DNA of 64,000 nucleotides from Clostridiaceae bacterium. GTDB lineage: Bacteria; Bacillota; Clostridia; Saccharofermentanales; Saccharofermentanaceae. Position 1 is the first letter of the stretch; each line of letters opens with the position of its first letter. Positions 44,417 to 53,824 of this stretch are shown here, one piece after another. Under the pieces are notes generated by a model that ran no database searches, was not told the DNA's origin, and worked only from the letters and a program-made list of their open reading frames with translations. The position numbers and the translations under genes are program-made. The stretch lies in assembly GCA_012838315.1 (NCBI GenBank), contig DUPM01000136.1:22994-86993 (forward strand), in the 5' to 3' direction.

Positions 44417-46318
44417 TTATAAACCATCATCAGGTGCTGGAGATTCAGTTACGATGGGATCCGAAGCGCCACTCTCAGGAAGACTTTCGCCGACAAAAAT
44501 TCTCTCAAATTCATCGCCTTCAATTTTCTCTTTCTCGAGCAATCGATTCGCAACAGCATTCAAAATGGACATTTTGTCCTTAAGAAGAGCTATGACAGCT
44601 ATGTATGCATCATCAATGATGTGCTGAACTTCTTCATCAATCAAAGCGGCAACCTTGTCGCTATAATTCTGAACATGACCATAATCGCGACCAAGAAATA
44701 CTTCGTTTCCGCCACCGAAAACCATATTCTTTAACTTATCGCTCATGCCATATTGCGTAATCATGTCTCTGGCAATACCATTAGAACTCTGCAAATCAGA
44801 AGATGCGCCGGTACTGATTTCCCCGAGAATAATCTCCTCAGCGGCGCGACCACCGAGCGAGACCTTAATACTGTCGATAAGCTGTTTCCTTGTCGTGTAA
44901 TATACATCTTCATCCGGCTTGTGTGCCGTATATCCGCCGGCACCACCGGCAGGAATGATCGAAACACGCTCCACTCGATCCGTCTCTGAGACCGATCTGA
45001 GGACAATGGCATGACCCGCTTCGTGATAAGCGGTCAGGCGCTTCTCCTTATCGTTGATGATGCGGCTTTTCTTCTCCGTTCCGATGACCACTTTGAACAC
45101 AGCCTCGGAGATATCTGTGTATATAATTTCCTTCGCGCCTCGACGTGCAGCCAACAACGCGGCCTCATTCAAAAGATTAGCCAAATCCGCTCCGGTAAAT
45201 CCGGGGGTCATCTTGGCAATTTCATTGAGATCTACATCACTGGCAAGTGGCTTACCTTTCGCATGCACTTGCAAAATAGCTTCTCTTCCCTTGATATCCG
45301 GTCGCATTACGACAACCCGTCGATCAAAACGCCCCGGTCTCAACAAGGCAGGGTCGAGAATGTCCATCCGGTTCGTTGCCGCAATCACAATGACACCTTC
45401 ATTGGGGCCGAATCCATCCATCTCTACGAGAAGTTGATTCAACGTTTGTTCTCTCTCATCATGTCCGCCGCCCATACCGGCACCGCGATGGCGCCCAACA
45501 GCGTCAATTTCATCGATGAAAATAATGCATGGGGAATTCTTTTTTGCAGTTTCAAAAAGATCTCTGACACGGCTGGCACCAACACCGACGAACATCTCAA
45601 CAAAATCCGATCCTGAGATTGAGAAAAACGGAACCCCTGCTTCTCCGGCTACGGCCTTTGCGAGAAGCGTCTTACCGGTACCCGGTGCACCAAAAAGCAT
45701 AATGCCTCTAGGAATCTTTGCGCCAAGCTCAGAATACTTCTGCGGATTTTTTAGGAAATCCACCACTTCCGTCAATTCTTCCTTCTCCTCATCCGCTCCG
45801 GCGACATCGGCGAACGTGACTTTGTTCTTGCTTGGATCATGTAACCTGGCCTTACTTCGCCCAAAACTCATCGCACTCTTGCCGTCGCTTTGACCTCGCC
45901 CGATAGAAACCCAAAACACAATGCCAATCAAAACCACCAACAAGACGATGCTGACTACGCTCATGATACCGCCGAAATCCATCGGTTCTTTATAATCAAA
46001 ATCCTCGATTTGGCCTCTCTTTTGAGCATCAATTAATATAGACAAAACGCGATCGACAGAAGCATAAGGAATAACCTTTTTCACTTTATTGGCATTGCCC
46101 GCTTCGTCCTCGTACTTAAACTCCAGAGACGTACCGTAAAGAGTTACCTCTTCCAGTTGATACTGCTCAGATCGAATAAGTTCCAACGCCTCAGAAAGCG
46201 ACTGCTGCTTCGTATTTGAATCATTATAGAAAAAATACGCAAAGAAAAACACCAGGAGAATTAAGACAATATAGAAAGGCGCACCGCCTAACTTTTTTAC
46301 TGGGTTTGTAGAACTCAT
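44417..46318 (-). CDS. ftsH: ATP-dependent zinc metalloprotease FtsH
   Basis: A 633-residue membrane AAA+ protease. Two helices (13-31 and 118-138) flank an extracytoplasmic domain. The Walker A GAPGTGKT is at 210-217, Walker [12 protein letters not shown] follows, and the zinc site is HEAGH in [11 protein letters not shown]. It degrades membrane and short-lived proteins. It is the last gene of tilS-hpt-ftsH, joined to hpt by an ATGA overlap. Confidence 0.98.
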   Translation of the reverse strand: MSSTNPVKKLGGAPFYIVLILLVFFFAYFFYNDSNTKQQSLSEALELIRSEQYQLEEVTLYGTSLEFKYEDEAGNANKVKKVIPYASVDRVLSILIDAQKRGQIEDFDYKEPMDFGGIMSVVSIVLLVVLIGIVFWVSIGRGQSDGKSAMSFGRSKARLHDPSKNKVTFADVAGADEEKEELTEVVDFLKNPQKYSELGAKIPRGIMLFGAPGTGKTLLAKAVAGEAGVPFFSISGSDFVEMFVGVGASRVRDLFETAKKNSPCIIFIDEIDAVGRHRGAGMGGGHDEREQTLNQLLVEMDGFGPNEGVIVIAATNRMDILDPALLRPGRFDRRVVVMRPDIKGREAILQVHAKGKPLASDVDLNEIAKMTPGFTGADLANLLNEAALLAARRGAKEIIYTDISEAVFKVVIGTEKKSRIINDKEKRLTAYHEAGHAIVLRSVSETDRVERVSIIPAGGAGGYTAHKPDEDVYYTTRKQLIDSIKVSLGGRAAEEIILGEISTGASSDLQSSNGIARDMITQYGMSDKLKNMVFGGGNEVFLGRDYGHVQNYSDKVAALIDEEVQHIIDDAYIAVIALLKDKMSILNAVANRLLEKEKIEGDEFERIFVGESLPESGASDPIVTESPAPDDGL

Positions 46319-46854
46319 TTCTTACCTCCGTCCGGTTCGAGTATACATACATCCGGCAAATTTCTATATCTTCCGGCATAATCCAGACCATAACCGACTA
46401 TAAATTCATCTGGTATTGACATGCCGACATAATCGGCACGTATTTCTGTCTTCCTACGATCCGGTTTATCAAATGCCACGCAGACCTTAAGGCTTGCGGG
46501 ATCCTTTGTATAAAGCAAATCCTTAAGGTTTGAAAGTGTCAATCCTGAATCGACGATATCTTCAACGATCAAAACATTCTTGCCGTTTATATTAACATCC
46601 ATATCCTTAACGATCTTAACAATCCCGGACGTTTTAGTTCCTCCGTAATAACTTGAGACCGACATGAAATCAATCAACGTCGGCACCGTGATCTTACGTA
46701 CCAAATCCGCCATAAAAATAAACGATCCCTTGAGTATGCCGACCACAATGATCTCCTGTCCCTCGTAATCTCGATTGATCTCGCCGGCTAATCGATCGAC
46801 CATTTCTTGAATCTTCGCTCTGTCAATCATGACACGCTTAACCATATGCGTCAT
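46315..46854 (-). CDS. hpt: Hypoxanthine-guanine phosphoribosyltransferase
   Basis: Salvages hypoxanthine and guanine to IMP and GMP. 179 residues; the PRPP motif [10 protein letters not shown] is at 98-107, and GGTKTSG and the [10 protein letters not shown] segment are present. I choose ATG 46854, with AAGGAG six bases upstream; another ATG at 46869 has a poorly placed site. tilS-hpt-ftsH is the conserved order in Bacillota. Confidence 0.95.
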   Translation of the reverse strand: MTHMVKRVMIDRAKIQEMVDRLAGEINRDYEGQEIIVVGILKGSFIFMADLVRKITVPTLIDFMSVSSYYGGTKTSGIVKIVKDMDVNINGKNVLIVEDIVDSGLTLSNLKDLLYTKDPASLKVCVAFDKPDRRKTEIRADYVGMSIPDEFIVGYGLDYAGRYRNLPDVCILEPDGGKK

Positions 46855-46865
46855 ATTTTTCTCCT

Positions 46866-48425
46866 TCATACCTCATCAGGTATAATTCTCAACTCGTATA
46901 TCTCTAGCTTGAGGAGGGACTTGTCTTCCCTATCCCGAAACTGTGTCATGAATCTCTCGCAAGAAACTGCATCAACAAAACCTCTTGCATGTGCTAATCC
47001 CGGAATCCATATGACCTCAGAATCGCTACAAAGAATCAGCAGTGAATCCCTAATATGAGAGGGCACTTTCATGTCTGTTAAAAAGCGTCTCAGCAACTTG
47101 CTTCCTGCACCTCCGGCCCTCGAAAAACGATCTCCTGAACGAGGATGGCGAAGAGCTAAACCGCTTAATGATTCTAAAGTACCAAACCATGTCAGACTAT
47201 TATAAACTACACAATCCATATTCTCAACGCGTCGAATGTGAACAGAAATCAACATTTGAGGGTTACGAATAACACATCGCCCATATTTTGATAACGAAGC
47301 GTTCAAATCATCAAGACAATCCAAAACCAGCACAAGGGACTCCGCTTGATTCGCAACCAACAGATTTTTGCCATTCACGTTCATCGTCCGAGGTGCAACT
47401 GTCGTTCGCTCATCATGATTAAGAAAATATAACGTATCATCATCAATGTGTGCTTCTCGCTGCCCCGAAACAGAAAGTCGCAAATTGGATTGACCCGAGC
47501 GAGCCATATTAACAATCTCACTGACTCGATTAGAACCAAAATCCACAAGGTCCCCGAATGTTTTTTCATACAGAATACGCAATACTCGCGACACCATGGC
47601 AGGGTGCAATCCAATCCACTTCGAGCAAGAAACGCCTAGAATATGATCGATAGCGGTCTTGGATATTTCTCGAAAAATGGATTCCGCCGCGCCATCTAGA
47701 TAATTCTGATCCACCTCCAAGTGTTCGGCCAGCTGAGCTAACGCCAAATCAGGAGGCTTATTTGAAATTTCTTCGATGGCAGGAAATACAACATTACGCC
47801 ATCGGTTCCGAGTAAACTTCAAATCCATATTTGTCTCATCAACCGAAAAGGTAATGCAATGATCTGAAAGATAACGCATGATCTCTTCTTTTCCGGTGAA
47901 GATCAAAGGTCGAACAAGCCTTCCTCTCCGAATGCTCATAGCACAAAGGCCATCTAAGCCGGAACCTCGAAAGATATTCATCATCATTGTCTCAGCACGG
48001 TCCTGCCGATGATGTGCCAGCGCAATTCGAACCGATTTTCCCGAAGCTTCGAAATCCATAGCCAAGCGCTCAAAAAACCGGTGTCTGGCATCTCGAGCCG
48101 CGTGCTCAATGCCCATCCCGGACTGCGCAGCAATCGCCGGAACATCCTGGCTATCAGTGAAAAAAAGAATACCTCGTGACTCGCAATATTGACGCACCAG
48201 ACGAGATTCTAATGCCGATGAATCTTTTCGAATCTGATGATCAAAATGTGCGACTGCCAAAGTATCGAAGGGACGATTCGATGCAAAATCCTCCTGCGAG
48301 AAGCGAAAAAGAAGATCTAGAAGACACATTGAGTCCGGGCCCCCGGATACTGCCGCAAGGAGAACATGACACGACAATAGATCATGCTCTTTCACGACTT
48401 GAGTAAAAGCATCATAAAGTTCCAT
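46866..48425 (-). CDS. tilS: tRNA(Ile)-lysidine synthase
   Basis: Converts the wobble C of tRNA-Ile(CAU) to lysidine so it reads AUA. 519 residues. The PP-loop SGGPDS is at 27-32; AHHRQDRAETMMMNIFRGSGLDGLCAM is the TilS core; a C-terminal domain with LRHPRSGDRF follows. I start at ATG 48425, with GAGG upstream. It lies 34 nt after dnaB and may share a transcript with it and with hpt-ftsH. Confidence 0.95.
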   Translation of the reverse strand: MELYDAFTQVVKEHDLLSCHVLLAAVSGGPDSMCLLDLLFRFSQEDFASNRPFDTLAVAHFDHQIRKDSSALESRLVRQYCESRGILFFTDSQDVPAIAAQSGMGIEHAARDARHRFFERLAMDFEASGKSVRIALAHHRQDRAETMMMNIFRGSGLDGLCAMSIRRGRLVRPLIFTGKEEIMRYLSDHCITFSVDETNMDLKFTRNRWRNVVFPAIEEISNKPPDLALAQLAEHLEVDQNYLDGAAESIFREISKTAIDHILGVSCSKWIGLHPAMVSRVLRILYEKTFGDLVDFGSNRVSEIVNMARSGQSNLRLSVSGQREAHIDDDTLYFLNHDERTTVAPRTMNVNGKNLLVANQAESLVLVLDCLDDLNASLSKYGRCVIRNPQMLISVHIRRVENMDCVVYNSLTWFGTLESLSGLALRHPRSGDRFSRAGGAGSKLLRRFLTDMKVPSHIRDSLLILCSDSEVIWIPGLAHARGFVDAVSCERFMTQFRDREDKSLLKLEIYELRIIPDEV

Positions 48426-48458
48426 TATCAACCTCTTCCGACAAAACGGCCGGATCCA

Positions 48459-50012
48459 TCAAAAATCCGGAGTCGGCGGCACAGAAGCAGGATCGAAATC
48501 AAAAGGAATCTCTTCTCCGGGGTTATAGAGGTCATCCATTGCATCTTGATTATCCGTCAAAGAATCCGGCACGTAAATTTCACCCGGCATGTTCTGAGAA
48601 AAAGCCTCAGGCATAATCTTCGATAGTTGCGGACCCATATCCGGAGCAACCGGCTCACCGGGATCCGAATCCTCAAAAAACAGGGTGCGTTTGGCCCACC
48701 ACTTCAGATGAACAGTCTTTGTGGGGCCCTGTCTGTTTTTCGCCAAAATGATCTCGGCATCTTCAATTTCAGGCTTAACCGGATCATTGTTGTAGTATAA
48801 TTTTCTGTAAATAAACATAACCATGTCAGCATCCTGCTCAATGGCTCCCGAATCACGCAAATCAGACAATACCGGACGGTGCTCATCTCTTTGCTCAGCG
48901 CCACGCGAAAGTTGCGACAAGGCGATGATGGGCACATTTAATTCCTTGGCCATAATTTTCAACGATCTGGAAATCTCTGAAATTTCCTGCTGACGATTAC
49001 CTTGATTTCGAGATGAAGTAGCGCTCATCAACTGCAAATAGTCAATAACCACAAGATCTAATCCATGTTCATTCTTAAGTTGGCGACATTTCGCCATCAT
49101 CTCAACGGTGGAGACGCCGGAACGATCATCGATAAAGAGTGGTGCCGGTTTCAAAATATTCAAAGCATCTTCAATTTGAATAAATTCGTCCTTGTGAATA
49201 ACAGCATTTTGAAGTTTAAAAGCACTTATCGAAGATTTGGAAGACAAAATACGGTTGCAAATCTCTTCCTTTGACATTTCCAAACTAAAAAACGCAACAT
49301 TTGCGCCGTATAGAACAGATGCATTCACAGCCATGTTGATGACCAAGGCCGACTTACCCATCGCCGGTCGAGCGGCGACAATCAATAGTGTCCCAGGTCG
49401 AAAACCACCGGTCACTTGGTCTAGTTTAGCAAATCCTGTGCGAACAGCGTGTCTCTCTTTCTTGCCCTCCGCAATCTCTTTGATCTCCTGGAAGGAGCGT
49501 TTGAGAATCTCGTGCAAGCGCTCGAAACCACCGCCGAGCGGCGATTCTCGCATATCAGAGAGACGCTTGATCGCAACATCCAAAATACCGTTCGCCTCCT
49601 GCTCCCCATCGTATGAGAATTTAACAATCTCATCCATGGTAGCAATGAGCTTCCGAAGCGTGTATTTTTGCTTGATAATCGAAACATATTCTCTAACGCT
49701 GGATCTTACGATAAGCATATTGGAAAGTTCGCTGATATAGGTGAGCCCTCCGACCGCTTCAATTTCTCCGCTTTGGTTAAGACTCTCCGATACGGTGATA
49801 ATATCAACCGGTTTACGGGCAGCAAACAACTCAAGCATCGCCATATATATCAGACGATGACCGGGATGATAAAAGTGATCCGGGACCAACTCAGACGCCA
49901 CATTCGTTAAAGCTTCTCGGCTGTCTAAACAGCAACAAAGAACCGCCTTTTCGGCGGGCAAATAATGTGGCGGAACTCTTCCCTCTCTCTGCATCGGCGA
50001 AGCACTCGACAT
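48459..50012 (-). CDS. dnaB: Replicative DNA helicase DnaB (DnaC of Bacillus)
   Basis: A 517-residue hexameric helicase. The N-terminal primase-binding domain (15-120) starts PPHYLPAEKAVLCCCL; Walker A ARPAMGKSA is at 214-222; VVIDYLQLM is Walker B; the last motif SQLSRGAEQR is present. The last 55 residues are acidic and proline-rich, longer than usual. It is in the rpsF-ssb-rpsR-rplI-dnaB order found across Bacillota. Confidence 0.97.
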   Translation of the reverse strand: MSSASPMQREGRVPPHYLPAEKAVLCCCLDSREALTNVASELVPDHFYHPGHRLIYMAMLELFAARKPVDIITVSESLNQSGEIEAVGGLTYISELSNMLIVRSSVREYVSIIKQKYTLRKLIATMDEIVKFSYDGEQEANGILDVAIKRLSDMRESPLGGGFERLHEILKRSFQEIKEIAEGKKERHAVRTGFAKLDQVTGGFRPGTLLIVAARPAMGKSALVINMAVNASVLYGANVAFFSLEMSKEEICNRILSSKSSISAFKLQNAVIHKDEFIQIEDALNILKPAPLFIDDRSGVSTVEMMAKCRQLKNEHGLDLVVIDYLQLMSATSSRNQGNRQQEISEISRSLKIMAKELNVPIIALSQLSRGAEQRDEHRPVLSDLRDSGAIEQDADMVMFIYRKLYYNNDPVKPEIEDAEIILAKNRQGPTKTVHLKWWAKRTLFFEDSDPGEPVAPDMGPQLSKIMPEAFSQNMPGEIYVPDSLTDNQDAMDDLYNPGEEIPFDFDPASVPPTPDF

Positions 50013-50034
50013 AACAATCTCCTAAATAAATGAA

Positions 50035-50481
50035 TTACTCGACTGCGACAACCTGAACCTTTATATTGACAGAAACCTCTGTATGAAGCTTGACCGCGAC
50101 ATCATAAGAGCCGATAGCCTTAATCGGGTTCTTTATTGTAAGGTTCTTCTTGTCAATGACAAAACCCGCCTTTGATACCGCTGCAGCAATATCCAACGCC
50201 GTGACTGCTCCATATAATCTGCCACCTTCTCCAGCCTTCATCTCAAGCTTAAAGGTCTGTCCGGCGAGCTTACTTCCGGTCTCTTTACATTCCTCGAAAT
50301 GTCTTCTTGCACGCTCCGCCTGAGCGGCCTTCTTAATCTTAATTGAATTAAGGTTTGAAGGCGTTGACTCCAGTGCCATATTTTTCTTGAAAAGGAAATT
50401 CCTGGCATATCCGTCATTGACCTCGACAATATCATCGGCCTTTCCCAGCCCCTTTACATCCTCAAGTAGTATTACTTTCAT
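50035..50481 (-). CDS. rplI: 50S ribosomal protein L9
   Basis: 148 residues starting [30 protein letters not shown], typical L9, with a C-terminal domain joined by a long helix. The ATG 50481 has no ribosome site at normal distance. GGAAGGAGG lies at 50514-50522, and a hairpin (50492-50509) sits between it and the start. Confidence 0.96.
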   Translation of the reverse strand: MKVILLEDVKGLGKADDIVEVNDGYARNFLFKKNMALESTPSNLNSIKIKKAAQAERARRHFEECKETGSKLAGQTFKLEMKAGEGGRLYGAVTALDIAAAVSKAGFVIDKKNLTIKNPIKAIGSYDVAVKLHTEVSVNIKVQVVAVE

Positions 50482-50491
50482 ATGTTCATGC

Positions 50492-50509
50492 CGCACGAAT
50501 AGTCGTACG
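50492..50509 (-). promoter_or_regulatory. Hairpin between the ribosome site and start of rplI
   Basis: Minus-strand 7-bp stem CGTACGA/TCGTGCG with CTAT loop (one G-T pair). Folding it brings GGAGG from about 32 to 14 nt before the ATG. An out-of-frame mini-frame ATG-AAC-ATA-TGA overlaps the start codon. Confidence 0.4.
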
Positions 50510-50625
50510 AGCGCCTCCTTCCGAAAAATAAATCAGGCACCTTCCGAAACTCGGAGCGATGCCTAATAATTATATACGTTTACTGAACTTATCGCAAATG
50601 AACCGGACATCGTTTAACGTTTAAA

Positions 50626-50889
50626 TTAGTCAACAACATACGGAAGCAAAGCAACATGACGCGCACGCTTAATTGCTATTGTAAGCTCTCTTTGGTGCTT
50701 GGCACAGTTACCTGTCATACGCTTGGGCAAAATCTTGCCGCGATCTGATGTAAACTTACGAATGCGACCAATATCCTTGTAGTCAATCGACTCAACCTTA
50801 TCTGCACAAAAAGCACAGACTTTGCGGCGTGTACGACGACCTCTCATGCCGCCGCGATCAGAAAAACGCGGTCCTCTATTCTCGGCCAT
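50626..50889 (-). CDS. rpsR: 30S ribosomal protein S18
   Basis: 87 residues with [24 protein letters not shown] and [25 protein letters not shown], clear S18. The zinc-type cysteines (CAFC and C) are kept. It lies between ssb and rplI, in the usual operon. AGGAG precedes ATG. Confidence 0.97.
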   Translation of the reverse strand: MAENRGPRFSDRGGMRGRRTRRKVCAFCADKVESIDYKDIGRIRKFTSDRGKILPKRMTGNCAKHQRELTIAIKRARHVALLPYVVD

Positions 50890-50955
50890 AGTTATTCTCC
50901 TTTCAACTCAATTAACCCACACTCTGAAAGTGCAGATACGCCGTATCGGCGAAAA

Positions 50956-51402
50956 TTACAAATCAAACGGTAACGCGGTATCATCATCCATCGTCGGCAT
51001 AAAAACACTGTCCGAACCGGAGTTCGGAGACATCGGAGCCGGCGAATTATATGAGCGGTCTTCAGAAACCGATGAAGCACCATCTTTGCGAGTCTCGAGA
51101 AACTCGATTTCGTCAACAGATACCTCAGTCACATATACCTTTTTACCATCCTTGTCATCGTAAGAACGAGACTGAAGGTTGCCGATAATTCCAATGCGAT
51201 GGCCCTTTTGAAAGTACTGTCCCAACAACTTTGCTTGTTGTCTCCAAGCGACGCAGTTGATGAAGTCGGACTGACGCTCACCGGATGCGGTCTTGAAACG
51301 ACGATCTACAGCTACGGTAAAGCTGCAAACTTCGACTTGGTTTTGGGTTGTCTTCACTTCGGGATCGCGGGTTAGTCTTCCGACCAGAATGACTTTGTTC
51401 AT
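50956..51402 (-). CDS. ssb: Single-stranded DNA-binding protein
   Basis: 148 residues. N-terminal OB fold (1-105) starting MNKVILVGRLTRDPEVKTT, a linker rich in S, P, N and D, and the acidic C-terminal tip DDDTALPFDL that binds partner proteins. It is in the rpsF-ssb-rpsR order and probably coregulated. Confidence 0.97.
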   Translation of the reverse strand: MNKVILVGRLTRDPEVKTTQNQVEVCSFTVAVDRRFKTASGERQSDFINCVAWRQQAKLLGQYFQKGHRIGIIGNLQSRSYDDKDGKKVYVTEVSVDEIEFLETRKDGASSVSEDRSYNSPAPMSPNSGSDSVFMPTMDDDTALPFDL

Positions 51403-51420
51403 ACAATTACTCCTTTTTGA

Positions 51421-51708
51421 TTACGCATCTTTACGGATAACGAGAAAACGCAACACGCCTTCGGTAATCTTCAGTACACGCTCAATTTCTTTCGGGTAGT
51501 CTGCTTCTGAAGTAAAGTTGAACAATAGATAAAAGCCGTCTTTCTGATCATCGATCTCATAAGCCATTCGCTTCATACCCATCGTCTCCATCGATTCAAG
51601 GGTTGCACCGGCCTCGACCTTTGCTTTCACCGTCTCAGTGGTAGCGGCAATGCCTTCTTCACCGAGAACAGGACTCAGAACAACGATCATCTCATACTTG
51701 TTTGCCAT
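51421..51708 (-). CDS. rpsF: 30S ribosomal protein S6
   Basis: 95 residues: MANKYEMIVVLSPVLGEEGI, MKRMAYEIDDQKDGFYLLFNF, and VLRFLVIRKD are diagnostic. I start at ATG 51708, with GGAGGT nine bases upstream. It is the first gene of rpsF-ssb-rpsR-rplI-dnaB, with a structured leader and a good promoter. Confidence 0.97.
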   Translation of the reverse strand: MANKYEMIVVLSPVLGEEGIAATTETVKAKVEAGATLESMETMGMKRMAYEIDDQKDGFYLLFNFTSEADYPKEIERVLKITEGVLRFLVIRKDA

Positions 51709-51798
51709 GGAAAATTCACCTCCTCCTGGACTAAACGGCCCTTGAACGGTCAAGGGCGAGGATTAATTACAAAACCGCATCCTTTGCGGCACGAAAAA
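51709..51798 (-). promoter_or_regulatory. Structured leader of rpsF (possible S6:S18 leader)
   Basis: The leader holds two hairpins on the minus strand: GCCCTTGA-CCGT-TCAAGGGC (51738-51757) and CCGCA/TGCGG. rpsF leaders of many bacteria bind the S6:S18 dimer for feedback. I cannot verify the protein-binding bulge by eye. Confidence 0.4.
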
Positions 51799-51827
51799 GA
51801 ATATCACACCGCCACAAGCACGTCAAG
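51799..51827 (-). promoter_or_regulatory. Sigma-A promoter of the rpsF operon
   Basis: Minus strand TTGACG (51822-51827), 17-nt spacer, TATTCT (51799-51804). Beyond it, 51840-52113 holds no gene I can support; it is AT-rich near 52030 and has scattered TATAAT/TTGACA-like motifs. Confidence 0.65.
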
Positions 51828-52113
51828 TCAGTCACCTCGAACCACAAACAGACTCTTCACGACTCATAAAGAATCCCTTCCGAAAAAATCTTAAGCACTC
51901 ACATAAATACCGTTAGTGTGTTGTCAAGTCTCACGATGAATCCACGAATGGTCCGGGTGCACTCCGACAAGCTCTCGCAGATTCTTCTACTGTGACTATA
52001 ATATGCCGTCTCAACTGTAATATCTATATTATATAAGCAAAACACGCTTCAAAAAATCGACAATACCTGTGAAAACAGACCACGCTTTCGACGAACAGAC
52101 AAACAAACATCGA

Positions 52114-53820
52114 CTAGATCAGCGAAATGGGCATCACACCCAGATTTTCCAAAATATATGGCATCAGCGCACTCAGCACGTGTTCAAGTGTTTGAGCCGT
52201 TTTAATGTATTCATCCAGCGAGGCCCCGAAAGGATCCGGAATACCGGCAGGAGATTTCAATAGTTCGCGAACCATTTCTCCCGGGATATTCGTATTTTCA
52301 AAATACGAAAAAATATCATACACTCGCCCTGAAGCCGGAGGAAATGCCGCCTTCAAAAACATAGCGTGTTCCTGTGTCATCGTCAATATTAAATGAGTAG
52401 AGGAAAGGAGCGTCTCATCTACCCTCCTTGAGCGGTGGCCGCTTATGTCAATCCCATAGAGTTGGCGAAGTGCCTCAACCGCATTTTGTGCCGCCGGACT
52501 TCCGAAAGATGCAAAAATTCCTGCCGAAGTGGCGAAAACCTTCGCATCACGCGTAGGACAATCATGAAAGACAAAGGGTCCTGCTTCCTTCGCCAACGAA
52601 TTGAAAATACCCTCAGCCATGGGGCTCCGGCACGTATTACCGGTGCAAACAAATAGAACCTGCCGGCAATCCTCATCTGCTCCGTCTAGCTTGATTGATT
52701 CTGCGCTCGGATCAAGATCCGAGTCATCGCCTGCGGCCTTTTCGAGGCGATTCATGTAAGCTACACCGTATCCTTCACTGCCGAATCCGGGAGCAAAAAT
52801 CCGGTCCGATCCTGAGTCGTCAAGAGAACGAAGCGCGTCATAAAGCTTCTGTCCGGCTGAGAAAACATCATCCTCGGATCCAAACTCATAGTAGACGACC
52901 TGCCCTTGAGCCTCTTCAGCAAAGCGTTTTCGAAGAGCTTCACAAACCTCGTGAGATGCAAAAACCCCCATCACGCCCTCCGGCTTTTCCTGTCGAAAAG
53001 AAATCATCGTCTGCTCATAAGCCTGAGACATCATTTCTTTTCCCGCGTGAATGACCGTAACAGGGGACTTCGGCGCATAGTGACGGTACTTTTGACCCGG
53101 TGAGCGAGGAGTCTGCCCCATCTTAGAAACCGTATCAACAGAAACTTGCGCATACGATAGCCCGATTTTGTCACAAGCCGACCGTATCATCTCTGAGGTG
53201 ATTGCACCCGGCCGCAAAACAACCGGCCTGTGACCCGTGACATCAACGACCGTTGACTCGAGTCCAACATCACAATCGCCGCCGTCGACAATTAAAGTGA
53301 TACGACCCTTGAGATCCTTTAACACGTGTTCTGCTTTGGTCGGCGACGGACTTCCCGATCGATTGGCTGAAGGCGCAGCAATTGGAACACCTGCCATTGC
53401 GATAAGTTCGCGCGCAACAGGATGTGCGGGAATACGGATGCCGACCGTATCAAGACCTGCTGTCACGACATCTGGAACAGATTGGCTTCTCCGCATGACC
53501 AATGTGATCGGACCGGGCATAAATTCATCTATCAAACAGCGAGCCAACGGTGTTATTTCTGAAACGAGCGCGCTTATCTGCTCTTTTTCTGCGACATGGA
53601 CGATAAGCGGATTGTCGCTCGGTCGCCCTTTCGCCTTGAATATTTTGTGTATCGCGTCCTTATCCAAAGCATTCGCACCGAGTCCGTACACCGTCTCTGT
53701 AGGGAACGCGACAACCTCGCCGCTGCGAATCAGCTCAGCGGGACGAACCAGATCGTCTTTTGATCGATAAACTGCAACTTCGGTAACTAGACCGTCAGTC
53801 TCAAAGCCTCTTGCTCCCAT
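52114..53820 (-). CDS. Fusion of Sua5/TsaC threonylcarbamoyl-AMP synthase and LMW protein-tyrosine phosphatase
   Basis: A 568-residue fusion. The YrdC domain (17-210) has AFPTETVYGLGANA, KAKGRPSDNPL and APSANRSGSPSPT. The Sua5 domain (235-362) has the linker SPGQKYRHYAPKSPV. After an acidic linker (363-385) comes a low-molecular-weight phosphatase (386-568) with the P-loop CTGNTCRS (392-399) and a late DPFG. YrdC/Sua5 makes the threonylcarbamoyl-AMP for tRNA t6A; the phosphatase resembles YwlE, an arginine phosphatase in Bacillus. The two genes are neighbours in Bacillus, so the fusion is plausible. I start at ATG 53820, four bases after the prfA stop. Confidence 0.93.
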   Translation of the reverse strand: MGARGFETDGLVTEVAVYRSKDDLVRPAELIRSGEVVAFPTETVYGLGANALDKDAIHKIFKAKGRPSDNPLIVHVAEKEQISALVSEITPLARCLIDEFMPGPITLVMRRSQSVPDVVTAGLDTVGIRIPAHPVARELIAMAGVPIAAPSANRSGSPSPTKAEHVLKDLKGRITLIVDGGDCDVGLESTVVDVTGHRPVVLRPGAITSEMIRSACDKIGLSYAQVSVDTVSKMGQTPRSPGQKYRHYAPKSPVTVIHAGKEMMSQAYEQTMISFRQEKPEGVMGVFASHEVCEALRKRFAEEAQGQVVYYEFGSEDDVFSAGQKLYDALRSLDDSGSDRIFAPGFGSEGYGVAYMNRLEKAAGDDSDLDPSAESIKLDGADEDCRQVLFVCTGNTCRSPMAEGIFNSLAKEAGPFVFHDCPTRDAKVFATSAGIFASFGSPAAQNAVEALRQLYGIDISGHRSRRVDETLLSSTHLILTMTQEHAMFLKAAFPPASGRVYDIFSYFENTNIPGEMVRELLKSPAGIPDPFGASLDEYIKTAQTLEHVLSALMPYILENLGVMPISLI

Positions 53821-53824
53821 TTGA

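Noticed and set aside
51900..52035. T-box or other riboswitch
   Set aside because: No T-box signature such as TGGNACCGCG, no antiterminator/terminator pair, and no amino-acid or tRNA synthetase gene follows.
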